A stretch of DNA of 64,000 bases from Alphaproteobacteria bacterium AO1-B (GCA_001890945.1 MLAX01000003.1:372001-436000); one strand, 5' to 3'. Shown: positions 9,038 through 19,321, counted from the stretch's first letter. The notes: generated from the sequence alone by a model not told the origin. A program made the numbers and translations.

Positions 9038-9811
9038 TCACGCCGCCTTGTCTTCCGGCGGATCCATGGCACCGGTCATGATCGCGACGGCATCCGACAT
9101 GGAAAAGTCGTCCGGCTTGATCACGCAAGCCCGCCGGCCGAGCCGGTGGATGTGAATACGGTCTGCGACTTCGAAAACGTGCGGCATGTTGTGGCTGATC
9201 AGAACAATCGGCAGGCCACGCGCTTTCACGTCCTTGATCAACTCCAGAACCCGCCGGCTTTCCTTGACGCCAAGGGCCGCGGTGGGTTCGTCCATGATCA
9301 CAACTTTAGAGCCGAACGCAGCCGCACGGGCGACCGCCACCCCTTGGCGCTGGCCGCCGGAGAGGGTCTCGACGGCCTGGTTGATGTTTTGAATGGTCAA
9401 AAGGCCGAGCTCGTTCAATTTGTCCCGAGCAATCTGTTCCATTTTTTTATGGTCGAGTTGGCGGAGCCATTGGCCGCGGAAGCCTGGTTTGCGCAGCTCG
9501 CGACCCATGAACATGTTGTCAGTGATCGACAAGGCCGGAGACATGGCGAGCGTCTGGTAGACGGTTTCGATCCCGGCAGATCGCGCATCGATGGGCGAAT
9601 GGAAATGCACCGGTTTGCCGTCGAGCCGGATTTCTCCTTCGTCCGGCAGAACTGCGCCGCTGAGCGCCTTGATCAAGGTTGATTTGCCGGCACCGTTGTC
9701 GCCAATCACGGCCAGGATTTCACCGGGATACAGTTCGAAGTCGGCATGGTCCATGGCAACGACACGGCCGTAGCGTTTGACCAGATTGCTTGCTTGAAGA
9801 ACAGGTTCCAT
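9038..9811 (-). CDS. frcA: Fructose ABC transporter ATPase
   Basis: This ATP-binding subunit powers sugar import. In 257 residues it has one ABC domain: Walker A GDNGAGKST, signature LSGGQRQGVAVARA, Walker B VVIMDEPTAALG and the switch His in VLISHNMPHV. A single domain, not the double domain of RbsA-type proteins, is the FrcA form. The ATG at 9811 overlaps the frcC stop as TGATG, showing translational coupling. It matches the frc fructose/mannose/ribose uptake system of rhizobia. Confidence 0.9.
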   Translation of the reverse strand: MEPVLQASNLVKRYGRVVAMDHADFELYPGEILAVIGDNGAGKSTLIKALSGAVLPDEGEIRLDGKPVHFHSPIDARSAGIETVYQTLAMSPALSITDNMFMGRELRKPGFRGQWLRQLDHKKMEQIARDKLNELGLLTIQNINQAVETLSGGQRQGVAVARAAAFGSKVVIMDEPTAALGVKESRRVLELIKDVKARGLPIVLISHNMPHVFEVADRIHIHRLGRRACVIKPDDFSMSDAVAIMTGAMDPPEDKAA

Positions 9812-10893
9812 CAGACAGACACCTTTCTGATCCATTGGTCGACAGCAACCGCCGCGATGATGAGAAGGCCGATCAGGAGATAGGTCCATTGGGCATCTGC
9901 CCCGAGCAGACGCAGCCCAAGCGTGAAGACGCCAACAATCAAGGCCCCGAACAGGGTTCCAAGGATCGACCCGCGTCCACCGAACAGCGAGATCCCGCCA
10001 ATCACCACAGCGGTGATGGATTCGATATTGGCCAGCTGACCGGTTGTCGGTGAGACGGACCCGATCCGCCCGATCATTGCCCAGCCGGCAAAGGCACAGA
10101 TAAGTCCTGAGAGCATGTAGACGGAAATCTGGACGCGTTTGACCTGAACCCCGGACAATTGCGCAGCCTCCGGATCATCACCGATGGCGTAGACGTGCCG
10201 GCCCCAGGCGGTTTGGCGCAACACGTAAGCCAGCACCAGTACAAGCAGCACCATGAAGATCACCCCGTAGGTGAATATCGCTCCACCAACGGTAACCTTA
10301 TTGCCAAAGAACTGAAGGAGGGGCGCCTGTTCGGCGATTTCCTGTGAGCGAATGGTCTCATTCGCCGAATAGAGAAAGTTGGTCGCAAGAACGATCTGCC
10401 ACATACCAAGCGTCACGATGAACGGCGGCAGTTTGACGACAGCCACGAGGAAGCCGTTGATATAGCCGCAGATCGTTCCGCAAATGAGTCCAGCTGCAAT
10501 GGCGACTTCAACGGGGAGTCCGTAGCGGAATGTGAATTGGCCCATGACCACAGACGACAGAACCATAATCGCGCCAACCGACAGGTCAATGCCCGCTGTG
10601 AGGATCACGATGCTTTGAGCTGCGGCCACAATACCGACGATCTGAACCTGTTGAAGGATCAGCGTCATGGCGAAGGGAGAGAAGAACTTTGAACCCAACA
10701 ACAGTCCAAAGATCAATATGGACAACAGCAGCACGATTAGGGGCACCAAAGACGGCGTCTGATGCAGGGTGTGCTGGATCTTTTGCCCGATGGTCTGGTG
10801 GTGATCGTCGAATTCGGCAACGGATTGCGGGCCTTTTGATGCTGCAGATTCAAACTCTGCAGGGCCGCGGTCCGTCTTCGTTTCTGAGGTCAT
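9811..10893 (-). CDS. frcC: Fructose ABC transporter permease
   Basis: This 360-residue inner-membrane permease belongs to the branched-chain/ribose type (BPD_transp_2). After a charged cytosolic N-terminus of about 45 residues there are around 8-10 hydrophobic segments. The motif TAGIDLSVGAIMVLSSVV and the later GGISLFGGRGSILGTLFGALI are typical of RbsC/FrcC proteins. It lies between frcB and frcA, separated from frcB by a hairpin. Confidence 0.9.
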   Translation of the reverse strand: MTSETKTDRGPAEFESAASKGPQSVAEFDDHHQTIGQKIQHTLHQTPSLVPLIVLLLSILIFGLLLGSKFFSPFAMTLILQQVQIVGIVAAAQSIVILTAGIDLSVGAIMVLSSVVMGQFTFRYGLPVEVAIAAGLICGTICGYINGFLVAVVKLPPFIVTLGMWQIVLATNFLYSANETIRSQEIAEQAPLLQFFGNKVTVGGAIFTYGVIFMVLLVLVLAYVLRQTAWGRHVYAIGDDPEAAQLSGVQVKRVQISVYMLSGLICAFAGWAMIGRIGSVSPTTGQLANIESITAVVIGGISLFGGRGSILGTLFGALIVGVFTLGLRLLGADAQWTYLLIGLLIIAAVAVDQWIRKVSV

Positions 10894-10920
10894 GCCCGTT
10901 TCCCTCTATGCGCCTGTTGT

Positions 10921-10949
10921 AAAAGGGGCAAGGCGGCCTTGCCCCTTTC
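10921..10949 (-). terminator. Hairpin between frcB and frcC
   Basis: Arms AAAGGGGCAAGGC and its complement (10922-10948) form a near-perfect stem in the 79-base gap. Read on the minus strand the stem is followed by only a short T-run, so partial termination or 3'-end protection of frcB mRNA is more likely than a full stop. This would give excess binding protein over permease. Confidence 0.7.
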
Positions 10950-10972
10950 GCTTCGCTTGCAACTTTAAAGGT

Positions 10973-11989
10973 TTAGCCCCAGCAAAGATTTGTGCCTTCG
11001 GTGGTGTCGATGGATTCAACGCCGTCCACCGGCTTGTCGGTGACAAGTGCAACACCGGTGTCAAAGAAGTCCTTGCCCGGTGTCGGTTCCGGCTTGTTGC
11101 CGTTGTCTGCCCACTCCTTGATGGCTTCGATGCCGAGAGAGGCCATCAGCAACGGGTATTGCTGCGAGGTTGCGCCAATGACGCCGTCCTTGACGTTTTG
11201 AACACCTGGGCAGCCACCGTCGACGGAGACGATCAGAACATTGTTTTCCCGGCCAATTGACTTGAGAGCTTCGTAGGCGCCGGCTGCAGCCGGTTCATTG
11301 ATCGTGTAGACGACGTTGATCATCGGATCTTTGGCGAGCAGATTTTCCATCGCCCGGCGGCCGCCTTCTTCGTTGCCCTGCGTGACATCGTTGCCAACGA
11401 TCCGCGGATCGGTCTCATCGCCCCACTTGTTTGGATCGCCAAGATCGATTCCGAAGCCCTGAAGGAAGCCTTGGTCGCGCAACACGCCGACAGTTGGCTG
11501 GCTGATGGCAAGATCAAGCATTGCGATCTTGGCATTTGCCGCCTCATCGCCGAGCGAACCGGCCGCCCATTTGCCGATCAGTTCACCGGCCAGGAAGTTG
11601 TCGGTTGCAAACGTGGCATCGGCTGCGTCGATCGGGTTCAGCGGTGTGTCGAGTGCAATGACCAGAAGCCCATTGTCGCGCGCTTGCTGTACAGCAGGTA
11701 CGATGGAAGAGGTGTCGGATGCCGTCAGCAGAATACCTTTGGCGCCATCTGCGATGCAGGTTTCAATCGCTGCAACCTGGGTCTCGTGGTCGCCATCGAC
11801 CTTGCCAGCGAAAGACTTCAGTTCAATGCCGAGTTCTTCGGCTTTTGCCGTCGCGCCTTCTTTCATCTTCACGAAAAACGGGTTGGTGTCCGTTTTGGTG
11901 ATCAGGCAGGCGGACAGGTCAGCCGCCATGGCCGGTGTCGCTGCCATTGCGGCAAGAACGGAACCGGTCGCGAGTAGTTTGCGGATCAT
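10973..11989 (-). CDS. frcB: Fructose ABC transporter binding protein
   Basis: This periplasmic sugar-binding protein of the ribose/galactose type has 338 residues. The signal peptide [20 protein letters not shown] is cleaved near AMA-AD. The mature part begins with [20 protein letters not shown] and includes ALDTPLNP and [14 protein letters not shown], typical of FrcB. The ATG at 11989 has GGGAGGAAAC upstream; the open frame continues far beyond it but without sense. Only 25 bases separate it from frcR, so frcR-frcB-frcC-frcA-frcK form one unit. Confidence 0.92.
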   Translation of the reverse strand: MIRKLLATGSVLAAMAATPAMAADLSACLITKTDTNPFFVKMKEGATAKAEELGIELKSFAGKVDGDHETQVAAIETCIADGAKGILLTASDTSSIVPAVQQARDNGLLVIALDTPLNPIDAADATFATDNFLAGELIGKWAAGSLGDEAANAKIAMLDLAISQPTVGVLRDQGFLQGFGIDLGDPNKWGDETDPRIVGNDVTQGNEEGGRRAMENLLAKDPMINVVYTINEPAAAGAYEALKSIGRENNVLIVSVDGGCPGVQNVKDGVIGATSQQYPLLMASLGIEAIKEWADNGNKPEPTPGKDFFDTGVALVTDKPVDGVESIDTTEGTNLCWG

Positions 11990-12014
11990 TGTATGTTTCC
12001 TCCCTGGCCTGTTT

Positions 12015-13334
12015 CTAAACACGGTTGGGTGTGGCCAGATGTGACCCCAACCGTGCTGCCCGCGCCGGAAAACCGGCACGGTCTTCGCTCCGGCCAGAAC
12101 CGGCAGGTCCAAGTGACCTGCCTCCAGTAAGGATCGCTGTCCGGGGCGAGAAGTTGAAAAACTGTGGCAGGCTGGCCGCGCCGACGGCACCGGCATCCTG
12201 TCCGAAGCTGCCGGTTGCCATCTGAGGCGAGGTCCGGCTCTCCGGCGCTGCATCTGCAACAGCTGACGCCATCGCCTCTGCAAAGCTTGTGTTGAAATCA
12301 TTCCCGAGGTCACTGTCCAAAACGACCAGAGGCATGTCGAGGATCGCAAAGGCTGAGCGGAGCGCAACGGCGAGTGCGCTGACACAGTCTTCTGTCCATT
12401 CGCGTGCCTTGTCGTCTGCTGCCTCTATGGCCTGGCGCAAATCAGTGCGGCTCAAATTGGAAAAGTTTTCCGGTGACATATGCCGGGCGAGAGCAACCAG
12501 GCTGGCCCTTGCCAGGAGCAAGTCCCATTCCTGACGCGGGGCGTTGGCGGTCGGCAATTTGCTCGGCGGAACCGGGATCATCGCAACGTCACCAGCATTG
12601 CCGGAAACGCCGCGAACGACATCACCGTTCATCACCAAGCCGCCGCCAATTGCGGGTCCCAGGAACAGGTAGAGAAAGTTGTCGTTCTGACGCCCAACAC
12701 CATAAAAAAGCTCTGCAACAGCGGCTGCCGTGCCGTCGTTTTCGCTGAAGACCGGAAGACCGGTTTCCTCTTCAAGGGCGCTCGCAAGATCGTAGTCTTC
12801 CCAGTCCTTGAAATGCGCCTCAGGCAAGCCGAGTTCATGGAGCCATGCGCCAAGATTAAAGGGCTGAGCAAGCCCGATGCCAGTTATGCGATCCTGTTCT
12901 CCCTCGCTCAGGTCTTCCCGCAACTGTTCCAGGTCATCAGTCAGGATCGTAAGGGCTTTTGCGGGCTCCGGCAGGATCATCTCATGCGTTCGGCGATTGA
13001 TGATCTGACCGGAAAAATCCATCAGCACTGTTTCCAGGCTCGTCCGGTCCAGACGAACGCCAAAGGAAAATGCGCCCCGCGGCGCGAGTTTCAGAATTGT
13101 CGCGGGCTGACCTCGGCTGCCATCATGGCGTTTGCCAGCTTCCACGATGAGGCCCTCTTCGATGAGGGTCTGAATGATCGCGCCAATAGCCGCATTCGTC
13201 AGTTGCACAGCCCGGGCGAGTTCGGCCTTCGACGCTTCTCCCGCGCGCCGCAATATCTGTAAGACGATCCGCTCGTTATAGCGTCTCAGCTGGACAGAAT
13301 TCGAACCGCGGCCGCTTTTCCGGATTTCATCCAT
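12015..13334 (-). CDS. frcR: ROK-family regulator of frc operon
   Basis: This 439-residue regulator has an N-terminal winged helix ([19 protein letters not shown], then [20 protein letters not shown]) and a C-terminal ROK sugar-kinase-like domain. The glycine-rich [18 protein letters not shown] is present, but the CxCGxxGC zinc motif common in ROK proteins is absent. It heads the fructose operon and most likely represses it until sugar binds. A long AT-rich inverted repeat about 150 bases upstream (13488-13525) could be its site. The symbol follows the rhizobial operon and is inferred from context. Confidence 0.85.
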   Translation of the reverse strand: MDEIRKSGRGSNSVQLRRYNERIVLQILRRAGEASKAELARAVQLTNAAIGAIIQTLIEEGLIVEAGKRHDGSRGQPATILKLAPRGAFSFGVRLDRTSLETVLMDFSGQIINRRTHEMILPEPAKALTILTDDLEQLREDLSEGEQDRITGIGLAQPFNLGAWLHELGLPEAHFKDWEDYDLASALEEETGLPVFSENDGTAAAVAELFYGVGRQNDNFLYLFLGPAIGGGLVMNGDVVRGVSGNAGDVAMIPVPPSKLPTANAPRQEWDLLLARASLVALARHMSPENFSNLSRTDLRQAIEAADDKAREWTEDCVSALAVALRSAFAILDMPLVVLDSDLGNDFNTSFAEAMASAVADAAPESRTSPQMATGSFGQDAGAVGAASLPQFFNFSPRTAILTGGRSLGPAGSGRSEDRAGFPARAARLGSHLATPNRV

Positions 13335-13487
13335 TGGCCTCCTCCCTCGGTCATTCCGGGTCCGCTTTCACTGCAAGACCATAATTATTTATTTTGGAAA
13401 AATTATTCTCGCCATTCGGGAAACTGTCAATTCGATTTACGTGCTGCGCCGCAGCGTTTCGTTGCTGTCCTGCGGTAGGTGATTGAG

Positions 13488-13525
13488 TTTTCGATTATTA
13501 TTAAATGTGATTTAATTAATCGAAA
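13488..13525. promoter_or_regulatory. AT-rich inverted repeat, frcR/ade intergenic
   Basis: In the 381-base gap between divergent frcR and ade, TTTCGATTATTATTAAAT is answered by ATTTAATTAATCGAAA around a TGTG centre. The arms agree apart from a small offset. Long AT-rich palindromes are typical ROK targets, so this is a candidate FrcR site. The rest of the gap (13335-13715) holds both promoters and no gene I can see. Confidence 0.5.
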
Positions 13526-13715
13526 GCGACGTTGAAGATCAAATTCGGAATAATGCGCTCGATTTGGACAGAGGTTGGAGCTCGATTGCCCTTTGACAGG
13601 GGGTGATGAAGTGCACGCAGAAATCTGCCACGTGGAAAATGCCGCTTGGGGCTTTCTGATCCGGGCTGCTGAACGCTAAGGTCCGCTTCTAGAAAAAGAA
13701 CAGGAGATCCGAACC

Positions 13716-15437
13716 ATGCCGCACCGCCACGACGAGAGCTTTTTGAACAAGGCTATAGCCGCGGGTGCGGGGGAGGTTGCGGCGGATCTGGTCATCAAGA
13801 ACGTGCAGATGTTCAGCGTCGTCGACGGGTCGACTGTGACGACGGATATTGCCATCGTCGGCGACCGAATTGTTGGAACGCATGACACCTATGAGGCGGA
13901 AAACACCATCGATGGAACGGGTCTTACAGCGGTGCCCGGGTTCATCGACACGCATCTCCATGTCGAATCTTCATTGGTAACGCCCTTTGAATTCGATCGC
14001 TGTGTCCTGCCGCATGGGGTTACGACTGCGATTTGTGACCCGCATGAGATTGCCAACGTTTTGGGCGCACAGGGCATTCGCTACTTTTTGGACAGTTCAT
14101 TGCAAACCATTATGGATTTGAAAGTGAACCTGTCATCCTGTGTTCCGGCAACTGCGTTCGAGACAGCTGGCGCTTGCCTGGAAATAGAAGATCTTCTGCC
14201 GTTCAAAGACCATCCAAGCGTTATTGGTCTTGCGGAATTCATGAATTTTCCGGGTGTTCTGGCGCGTGATCCGAAGGTGCTTGCCAAGCTTGCAGCTTTC
14301 CAGAACGGACATATCGATGGCCATGCGCCTTTGCTCGGCGGCAAACCGCTCAATGGCTATCTGGCGGCCGGGATCCGAACCGATCACGAGGCAACGTCAG
14401 CTGAAGAAGCGCAGGAGAAGCTTTCCAAAGGCATGGCAGTGTTGATGCGGGAGGGGTCGGTCTGCAAGGATCTCGATGCGTTGGCGCCGATCTTGACGTG
14501 CGATACCTCGGCTTTCGTTGCGCTTTGCACCGATGATCGTAATCCGCTGGACATTGCGGAGGAGGGGCATCTGGACAGCATGATCCGGCGCTTGATTGCC
14601 AAGGGGATCCGCCCGCTCGACGCTTATCGCGCCGCAAGCTGGACAGCAGCGAATGCCTTTGGCCTGAAAGACAGAGGCGTCTTGGCTCCCGGAAAACGCG
14701 CCGACATTGCCTTGTTGAGCGATTTCGAAGACTGCCGTGTTGAGACCGCGATCTGTGGCGGTGTTGTTGCCAATGATGCTGCCTTTACGACCCGCAGCAT
14801 TGTCGCGCCTGTTGGGCTTGATAGCGTCAAGGCCAATGAGGTCAGTGCTGCATCATTCAACATTCCGGCCCGCAACAGCGAAGCCGATGTGATTGGTGTC
14901 ATCCCTGGCAAGATCATTACGGAACACCTGAAACGCACGTTGCCGGTAAATGGCGGCAAGACCCTGGTGGATTTTGAGCAGGACGTTCTGAAGGTCGCGG
15001 TCGTTGAGCGGCACAAAGGCACTGGCAACATAGGCCTCGGGTTCGTCCACGGGTTCGGCATGAAACAAGGAGCTATTGCTTCCTCGGTTGGCCATGACAG
15101 TCACAACATCTGTGTTGTTGGCGCTGACGAAGCGGCGATGGCCCATGCGGTCAACCGGGTGATTGCCATGCAGGGCGGATTTGCGGTCGCCGGCCAAGAC
15201 GGCGTGAAGGCCGAGTTGGCCCTGCCACTTGCCGGGCTCATGAGCCTGGAGCCGTTCGAGACGGTGCGTCATGACCTGGAAGACCTTCGACATGCCGCGA
15301 AAGCTCTTGGCTGCACACTGGCGGAACCGTTTCTTCAAGTCGCGTTTTTGCCGTTGCCGGTTATTCCGCATCTCAAGATCACCGATTTCGGTGTGTTTGA
15401 CGTCAACAAGTTCGAACTGGTTGATCAGGGGTCGTAG
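13716..15437 (+). CDS. ade: Adenine deaminase
   Basis: The enzyme converts adenine to hypoxanthine and ammonia in purine salvage. The 573-residue length matches the Ade/AdeC family. The metal-binding motif [11 protein letters not shown], the second site DGHAPL and CTDDRNP of the amidohydrolase fold are intact, and the C-terminal domain contains GHDSHN. AGGAGATCC precedes the ATG. It is divergent from frcR and convergent with the DUF3592 gene; I see no purine riboswitch in front of it. Confidence 0.95.
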   Translation: MPHRHDESFLNKAIAAGAGEVAADLVIKNVQMFSVVDGSTVTTDIAIVGDRIVGTHDTYEAENTIDGTGLTAVPGFIDTHLHVESSLVTPFEFDRCVLPHGVTTAICDPHEIANVLGAQGIRYFLDSSLQTIMDLKVNLSSCVPATAFETAGACLEIEDLLPFKDHPSVIGLAEFMNFPGVLARDPKVLAKLAAFQNGHIDGHAPLLGGKPLNGYLAAGIRTDHEATSAEEAQEKLSKGMAVLMREGSVCKDLDALAPILTCDTSAFVALCTDDRNPLDIAEEGHLDSMIRRLIAKGIRPLDAYRAASWTAANAFGLKDRGVLAPGKRADIALLSDFEDCRVETAICGGVVANDAAFTTRSIVAPVGLDSVKANEVSAASFNIPARNSEADVIGVIPGKIITEHLKRTLPVNGGKTLVDFEQDVLKVAVVERHKGTGNIGLGFVHGFGMKQGAIASSVGHDSHNICVVGADEAAMAHAVNRVIAMQGGFAVAGQDGVKAELALPLAGLMSLEPFETVRHDLEDLRHAAKALGCTLAEPFLQVAFLPLPVIPHLKITDFGVFDVNKFELVDQGS

Positions 15438-15449
15438 CGCTTCTGGTCG

Positions 15450-15995
15450 TCAGTAATGGCGCATGGTTTTCCGGAACCTGATCCACGAAACAAATGCTTC
15501 AACCAGCAGCCAAAAGGTGATCATCGCGGCAATGAGCGAGCCCATCATGATCTTGGCGTCAAAAGCAAAGTCGGCAAGATGAGCGTGCGGGTGCGCGATC
15601 CGGGGATTGAGCGGCAGGTAGACGATGTCGATTGCTTTGCCTGCCTGGCCGACAGTGCTCCCGGGCGGCCGCTTGAAAGAGACATATTCAAGCGTTCCGC
15701 TTTCTGGTTGAAACTCAATCAGCAGGCTGTCACCGGTCACCCAAGTCTGGCGGTTTTTCAAATAGTTGCGAGGGCTTTGCCGGGCGAGGTCACGCATCTC
15801 ATTCGGATCGGTCGAGGGTTTGGTGATCTGCACAACGGTCCCGGTCGCAGTTTCACCGAATTTGCTGAGTAGCCAGTATTTGAGGGCGCTGTCGAAGTGG
15901 AGACCGATCGAGAAGATCACCGCAACGGCAACGAAAAATAATATGACAATGTTCAAAGCGCGGCTATCGTCCGCCGCCTCTTTGGGATTAAACAT
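15450..15995 (-). CDS. DUF3592 membrane protein
   Basis: This 181-residue protein has a transmembrane segment at about 15-34, an extracytoplasmic beta-rich region containing GETATGTVVQITKP and a PGSTVGQAGKAIDIVYLP segment, and a second transmembrane segment near 150-170. This order is the DUF3592 pattern. The function is unknown. It stands alone, convergent with ade at 12 bases. Confidence 0.75.
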   Translation of the reverse strand: MFNPKEAADDSRALNIVILFFVAVAVIFSIGLHFDSALKYWLLSKFGETATGTVVQITKPSTDPNEMRDLARQSPRNYLKNRQTWVTGDSLLIEFQPESGTLEYVSFKRPPGSTVGQAGKAIDIVYLPLNPRIAHPHAHLADFAFDAKIMMGSLIAAMITFWLLVEAFVSWIRFRKTMRHY

Positions 15996-16162
15996 GGCCT
16001 TTCAATTTCTGCATTCAGGCAACAGGCTGCCTCGGTGCTCCTTTAAGAGCGATCAGCGTTCGGCGTGAAATCGATCCCGGTTTAACGCCCGCTGATCTTC
16101 CAGCTTAGTTCGGGTTTTTGCAAAGTCCAAAACGAATTCTGGCCAGTTTCTAGGATCCAGAC

Positions 16163-17320
16163 ATGCTTCTAACTTTTGCCGTCTCCGGTTACCGCTCCTT
16201 GCGTGACCTCATATTACCGCTCGACCGGATCACCTTGATCACCGGTGCCAACGGCAGCGGCAAATCCAGCCTGTACCGCTCGATCCGGCTCCTGGCCGAA
16301 GTCGCGCAAGGACGGGCTATTGCATCGCTCGCCTCCGAAGGTGGCTTGAATTCAACGCTTTGGGCTGGTCCGGAAACCGTGTCACGCGCCATGAAGCGGG
16401 GAGAGGTGCCGGTGCAAGGCACGGTTCGAAAGGGAACTGTTGCCCTTAAACTGGGATTTGCGGACGAAGATTACGGTTACGCGATCGACCTTGGACTGCC
16501 CGCTGATGCCGGCCGTTCTTATTTTTCAATGGACCCTGAAATCAAATGTGAAGCGCTTTGGGCGGGAGAGGCGTTGTCACGGTCTAACGAAATTGCCGGG
16601 CGCAACGGCCCGTCGGTTCGGGTCTTGAACCAACAAGGGCAACGCCTGCCGGTGGTCCAAAATCTGGCCCGGTTTGACAGCATGATGACCCATGCCGCCG
16701 ACCCGAAAGACGGTCTAGAGCTCCTGGTGCTCCGGGAACGGATGCGTGCGTGGCGGTTCTATGATCACCTTCGCACCGACCGGGAGGCACCGGCCAGGTT
16801 TCCGAAGATCGGGACGCGCACACCCGCGCTTTCCGCTGATGGCGCAGACCTGGCAGCCGCCCTTCAGACTATTTTGGAGATTGGCGATGAAGTCGCGTTG
16901 GCGGAGGCGATTGACGATGCGTTTCCCGGAGCGGAGATCGAGATCACCGTCAATGAGGGGTACTTTGAACTGCTCATGCGACAAAAAGGGCTGTTGAGGT
17001 CTCTACGGGCCGCTGAGCTTTCTGACGGTACATTGCGATATTTGCTTTTGACGGCCGCGCTCTTGTCTCCGCGCCCGGCGCCATTGATCGTTTTGAACGA
17101 GCCGGAAACCAGCCTGCATCCCTCGCTCCTGGAACCGTTGGCGCGCTTGATTTCGAAAGCTGCCGAAAAGACCCAGGTGCTGGTTGTCTCGCATGCGGCA
17201 CCTTTGGTGAATGCTCTTGCCGGAGAGCGAGGGTGCCTTCATCATCATCTCCACAAGGAACTCGGAGAAACGCAAGTCGCCGATGCGGAACCACCCCGCT
17301 GGCGCTGGCCAAGCCGCTAG
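16163..17320 (+). CDS. AAA family ATPase (OLD/RecF-like)
   Basis: This 385-residue predicted ATPase resembles the AAA_21/COG4637 group. The Walker A GANGSGKSS is at about residues 30-38. LSDGTLRYLLLTAALL resembles an ABC signature helix, and Walker B is PLIVLNEPETSLHPSLL. A final VLVVSHAAPLVNAL supplies a switch His. No TOPRIM nuclease follows, and no partner gene is adjacent, so it is not a complete OLD or Gabija-type system. A role in DNA repair, metabolism or defence is possible; none can be chosen from sequence. Confidence 0.8.
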   Translation: MLLTFAVSGYRSLRDLILPLDRITLITGANGSGKSSLYRSIRLLAEVAQGRAIASLASEGGLNSTLWAGPETVSRAMKRGEVPVQGTVRKGTVALKLGFADEDYGYAIDLGLPADAGRSYFSMDPEIKCEALWAGEALSRSNEIAGRNGPSVRVLNQQGQRLPVVQNLARFDSMMTHAADPKDGLELLVLRERMRAWRFYDHLRTDREAPARFPKIGTRTPALSADGADLAAALQTILEIGDEVALAEAIDDAFPGAEIEITVNEGYFELLMRQKGLLRSLRAAELSDGTLRYLLLTAALLSPRPAPLIVLNEPETSLHPSLLEPLARLISKAAEKTQVLVVSHAAPLVNALAGERGCLHHHLHKELGETQVADAEPPRWRWPSR

Positions 17321-17604
17321 AGAGCGTCCTCGTTCGGAGCCGACAGACCTATGAAAGCAACTATTGAGTGCATATCTGGTCAATTTTGGGGTAATTTATA
17401 CCCAGAAGTGCAAAAAAGTTGATGGGGTGTCGTTACGTCGCTGGTTGACGTGAACGGAAGCTTGGGTCATGTCAGTAGGGAACACCGGCGTCGGCACCGC
17501 TATACGCATTGCCGATCAGGGAGGAGGATTCAGCTGTAGGGGGGCTGAATCGATCAACCGGCTCGCATGTAAAAGGAGCCGGAGAAAACGCGTTGGAGAA
17601 CGTC

Positions 17605-19266
17605 ATGACGAGTGCGGAGGAGTGGAACGCGGCATTTAAGGTCCGTCCAATTCACGAATACCTCGACAATTCAGCGGAACGCTTTGGAGACCGGCCGGCG
17701 GCCGACTTCATGGGCAAGGTCTGGTCCTATCGTGAGATGGGCGACCTGGTTGACCGCACCGCGGCCGGATTGCAAGCCATGGGCGTAGGGCCCGGCGTGC
17801 ATGTCGGGTTGTGCCTGCCCAATACCCCTTTTTATACGATTTTCTACTTCGCGATCCTGAAGATCGGCGGCACGGTCGCCAACTTCAATCCACTTTATGT
17901 TGAGCGCGAAATTGCTTTCCAGGCCCGCGACGCCGATGTGCGCATCATGGTCACCATGGATTTGAAAGTGATCTACGACAAAGTCGAGAACGTCCGGAAA
18001 GAACGTGTTCTGGACAAGATCATCGTCTGTCCGATGACGTTCTGTCTGCCGACCATCAAAAAGACACTCTTCAGTTTGTTCAAGCGCAAGGAACTTGCCG
18101 CGATCCCGCAGGACGAGGCGCATGTCCGTTTTGAAGATCTGCAGACCAAGGGCAGCAAGCCGAAACCGGTTGAGATCGATCCGGAAGAAACAATCGCCGT
18201 TCTGCAATACACCGGTGGGACAACCGGTGTGCCGAAAGGGGCAATGCTGACGCACAAGAACCTCTGCGCCAATATCGAACAGATGCGCGACATCTTCGAG
18301 AAAGCCCAGCCGGGCGAGGAAAAGATGCTCTGTGTGCTGCCGTTTTTTCATGTGTTCGCGATGACGGTGGGGCAGAACCTCTCCGTCATTCTCGGGGCGG
18401 AGATGGTGCTGCAGCCGCGGTTTGAGTTGAAGATGCTGCTGGAGTCGATCGTTCGGAAGAAAGTCACCCTGTTCCCCGGGGTGCCAACCATCTACACGGC
18501 GATCAACAACTCGCATGAGACCAAGAAATACGACTTGTCCAGCATCAACTTGTGCATCTCCGGCGGTGCGCCGCTGCCTGTTGAAGTGAAGGAAAACTTC
18601 GAAAAACTGACTGGCTGTATTCTGGTCGAAGGTTATGGCCTCACGGAGTCGTCTCCGGTTGCCGCGGTCAATCCGTTGGACGAGAACCGCCGCGCAGGAT
18701 CGATCGGACGTCCGGTCCCTGGCACCAAGGTGCGGTTTGTCGACATTGAGGACCGAAAGACCGAAGTTGCTCAAGGCGAGAAGGGCGAACTCCTGATCCA
18801 CGGCCAGCAGGTGATGAAGGGGTACTGGAAGCGGGACGACGCCACGGCAGAAACCATCACGGAAGATGGGTACCTGCACACCGGGGACGTCGGCTACCAG
18901 GACGAAGACGGCTTCATTTATTTGGTCGACCGGATCAAGGACCTGATCCTGTGTTCCGGCTACAATGTCTATCCGCGTGTTATTGAGGAAGCGATTTATC
19001 AGAACGACGCGGTCGACGAGACCATCGTGATTGCGATCCCTGACGAATACCGCGGCCAGTCGCCGAAAGCGTTCGTCAAGCTCAAGGACGGGCATTCCCT
19101 GACCGCCGGTGACCTGAAGGCCTTTCTGAAGGATCACCTGTCAGCCATTGAACTGCCGCGGGAAATCGAGTTCCGCGACGAGTTGCCAAAAACAATGGTT
19201 GGCAAACTGTCGAAGAAGGAACTTGTAGAGGAAGAGGCCGCCAAGCGCGCCGCTGCCGCCGCTTAA
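17605..19266 (+). CDS. fadD: Long-chain fatty acid-CoA ligase
   Basis: This adenylate-forming enzyme activates fatty acids to acyl-CoA. The 553 residues carry the AMP-binding motif YTGGTTGVPKGAMLTHKN (near 200), GYGLTESSP (near 340), and the C-terminal GDVGYQDEDGFIYLVDRIKD with the hinge. The Lys in LPKTMVGKLSKKEL near the end is the catalytic one. The ATG at 17605 has GGAGAA upstream; in-frame TTG codons at 17593 and 17509 are possible starts. Best match is FadD; a related medium-chain ligase cannot be excluded. A clear terminator follows. Confidence 0.9.
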   Translation: MTSAEEWNAAFKVRPIHEYLDNSAERFGDRPAADFMGKVWSYREMGDLVDRTAAGLQAMGVGPGVHVGLCLPNTPFYTIFYFAILKIGGTVANFNPLYVEREIAFQARDADVRIMVTMDLKVIYDKVENVRKERVLDKIIVCPMTFCLPTIKKTLFSLFKRKELAAIPQDEAHVRFEDLQTKGSKPKPVEIDPEETIAVLQYTGGTTGVPKGAMLTHKNLCANIEQMRDIFEKAQPGEEKMLCVLPFFHVFAMTVGQNLSVILGAEMVLQPRFELKMLLESIVRKKVTLFPGVPTIYTAINNSHETKKYDLSSINLCISGGAPLPVEVKENFEKLTGCILVEGYGLTESSPVAAVNPLDENRRAGSIGRPVPGTKVRFVDIEDRKTEVAQGEKGELLIHGQQVMKGYWKRDDATAETITEDGYLHTGDVGYQDEDGFIYLVDRIKDLILCSGYNVYPRVIEEAIYQNDAVDETIVIAIPDEYRGQSPKAFVKLKDGHSLTAGDLKAFLKDHLSAIELPREIEFRDELPKTMVGKLSKKELVEEEAAKRAAAAA

Positions 19267-19295
19267 GTCCTTCGGCTCTTGGAAATCAGACCTTT

Positions 19296-19321
19296 AACGC
19301 GCCCCATTTGGGCGCGTTTTT
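19296..19321. terminator. fadD / DMT convergent terminator
   Basis: AACGCGCCC and GGGCGCGTT flank a 5-base loop and are followed by a T-run. It closes fadD on the plus strand. The stop codon of the minus-strand DMT gene lies in its T-tract. Confidence 0.85.

Noticed and set aside
13526..13715. Purine riboswitch before ade
   Set aside because: No conserved purine-aptamer core or paired stems could be found.
16163..17320. OLD or Gabija-type defence system
   Set aside because: No TOPRIM domain and no helicase partner; only an ATPase is present.
17671..19137. Long open frame of 488 codons on the minus strand opposite fadD
   Set aside because: It is the reverse of a codon-biased gene; no family motif is seen, while fadD shows all ligase motifs.
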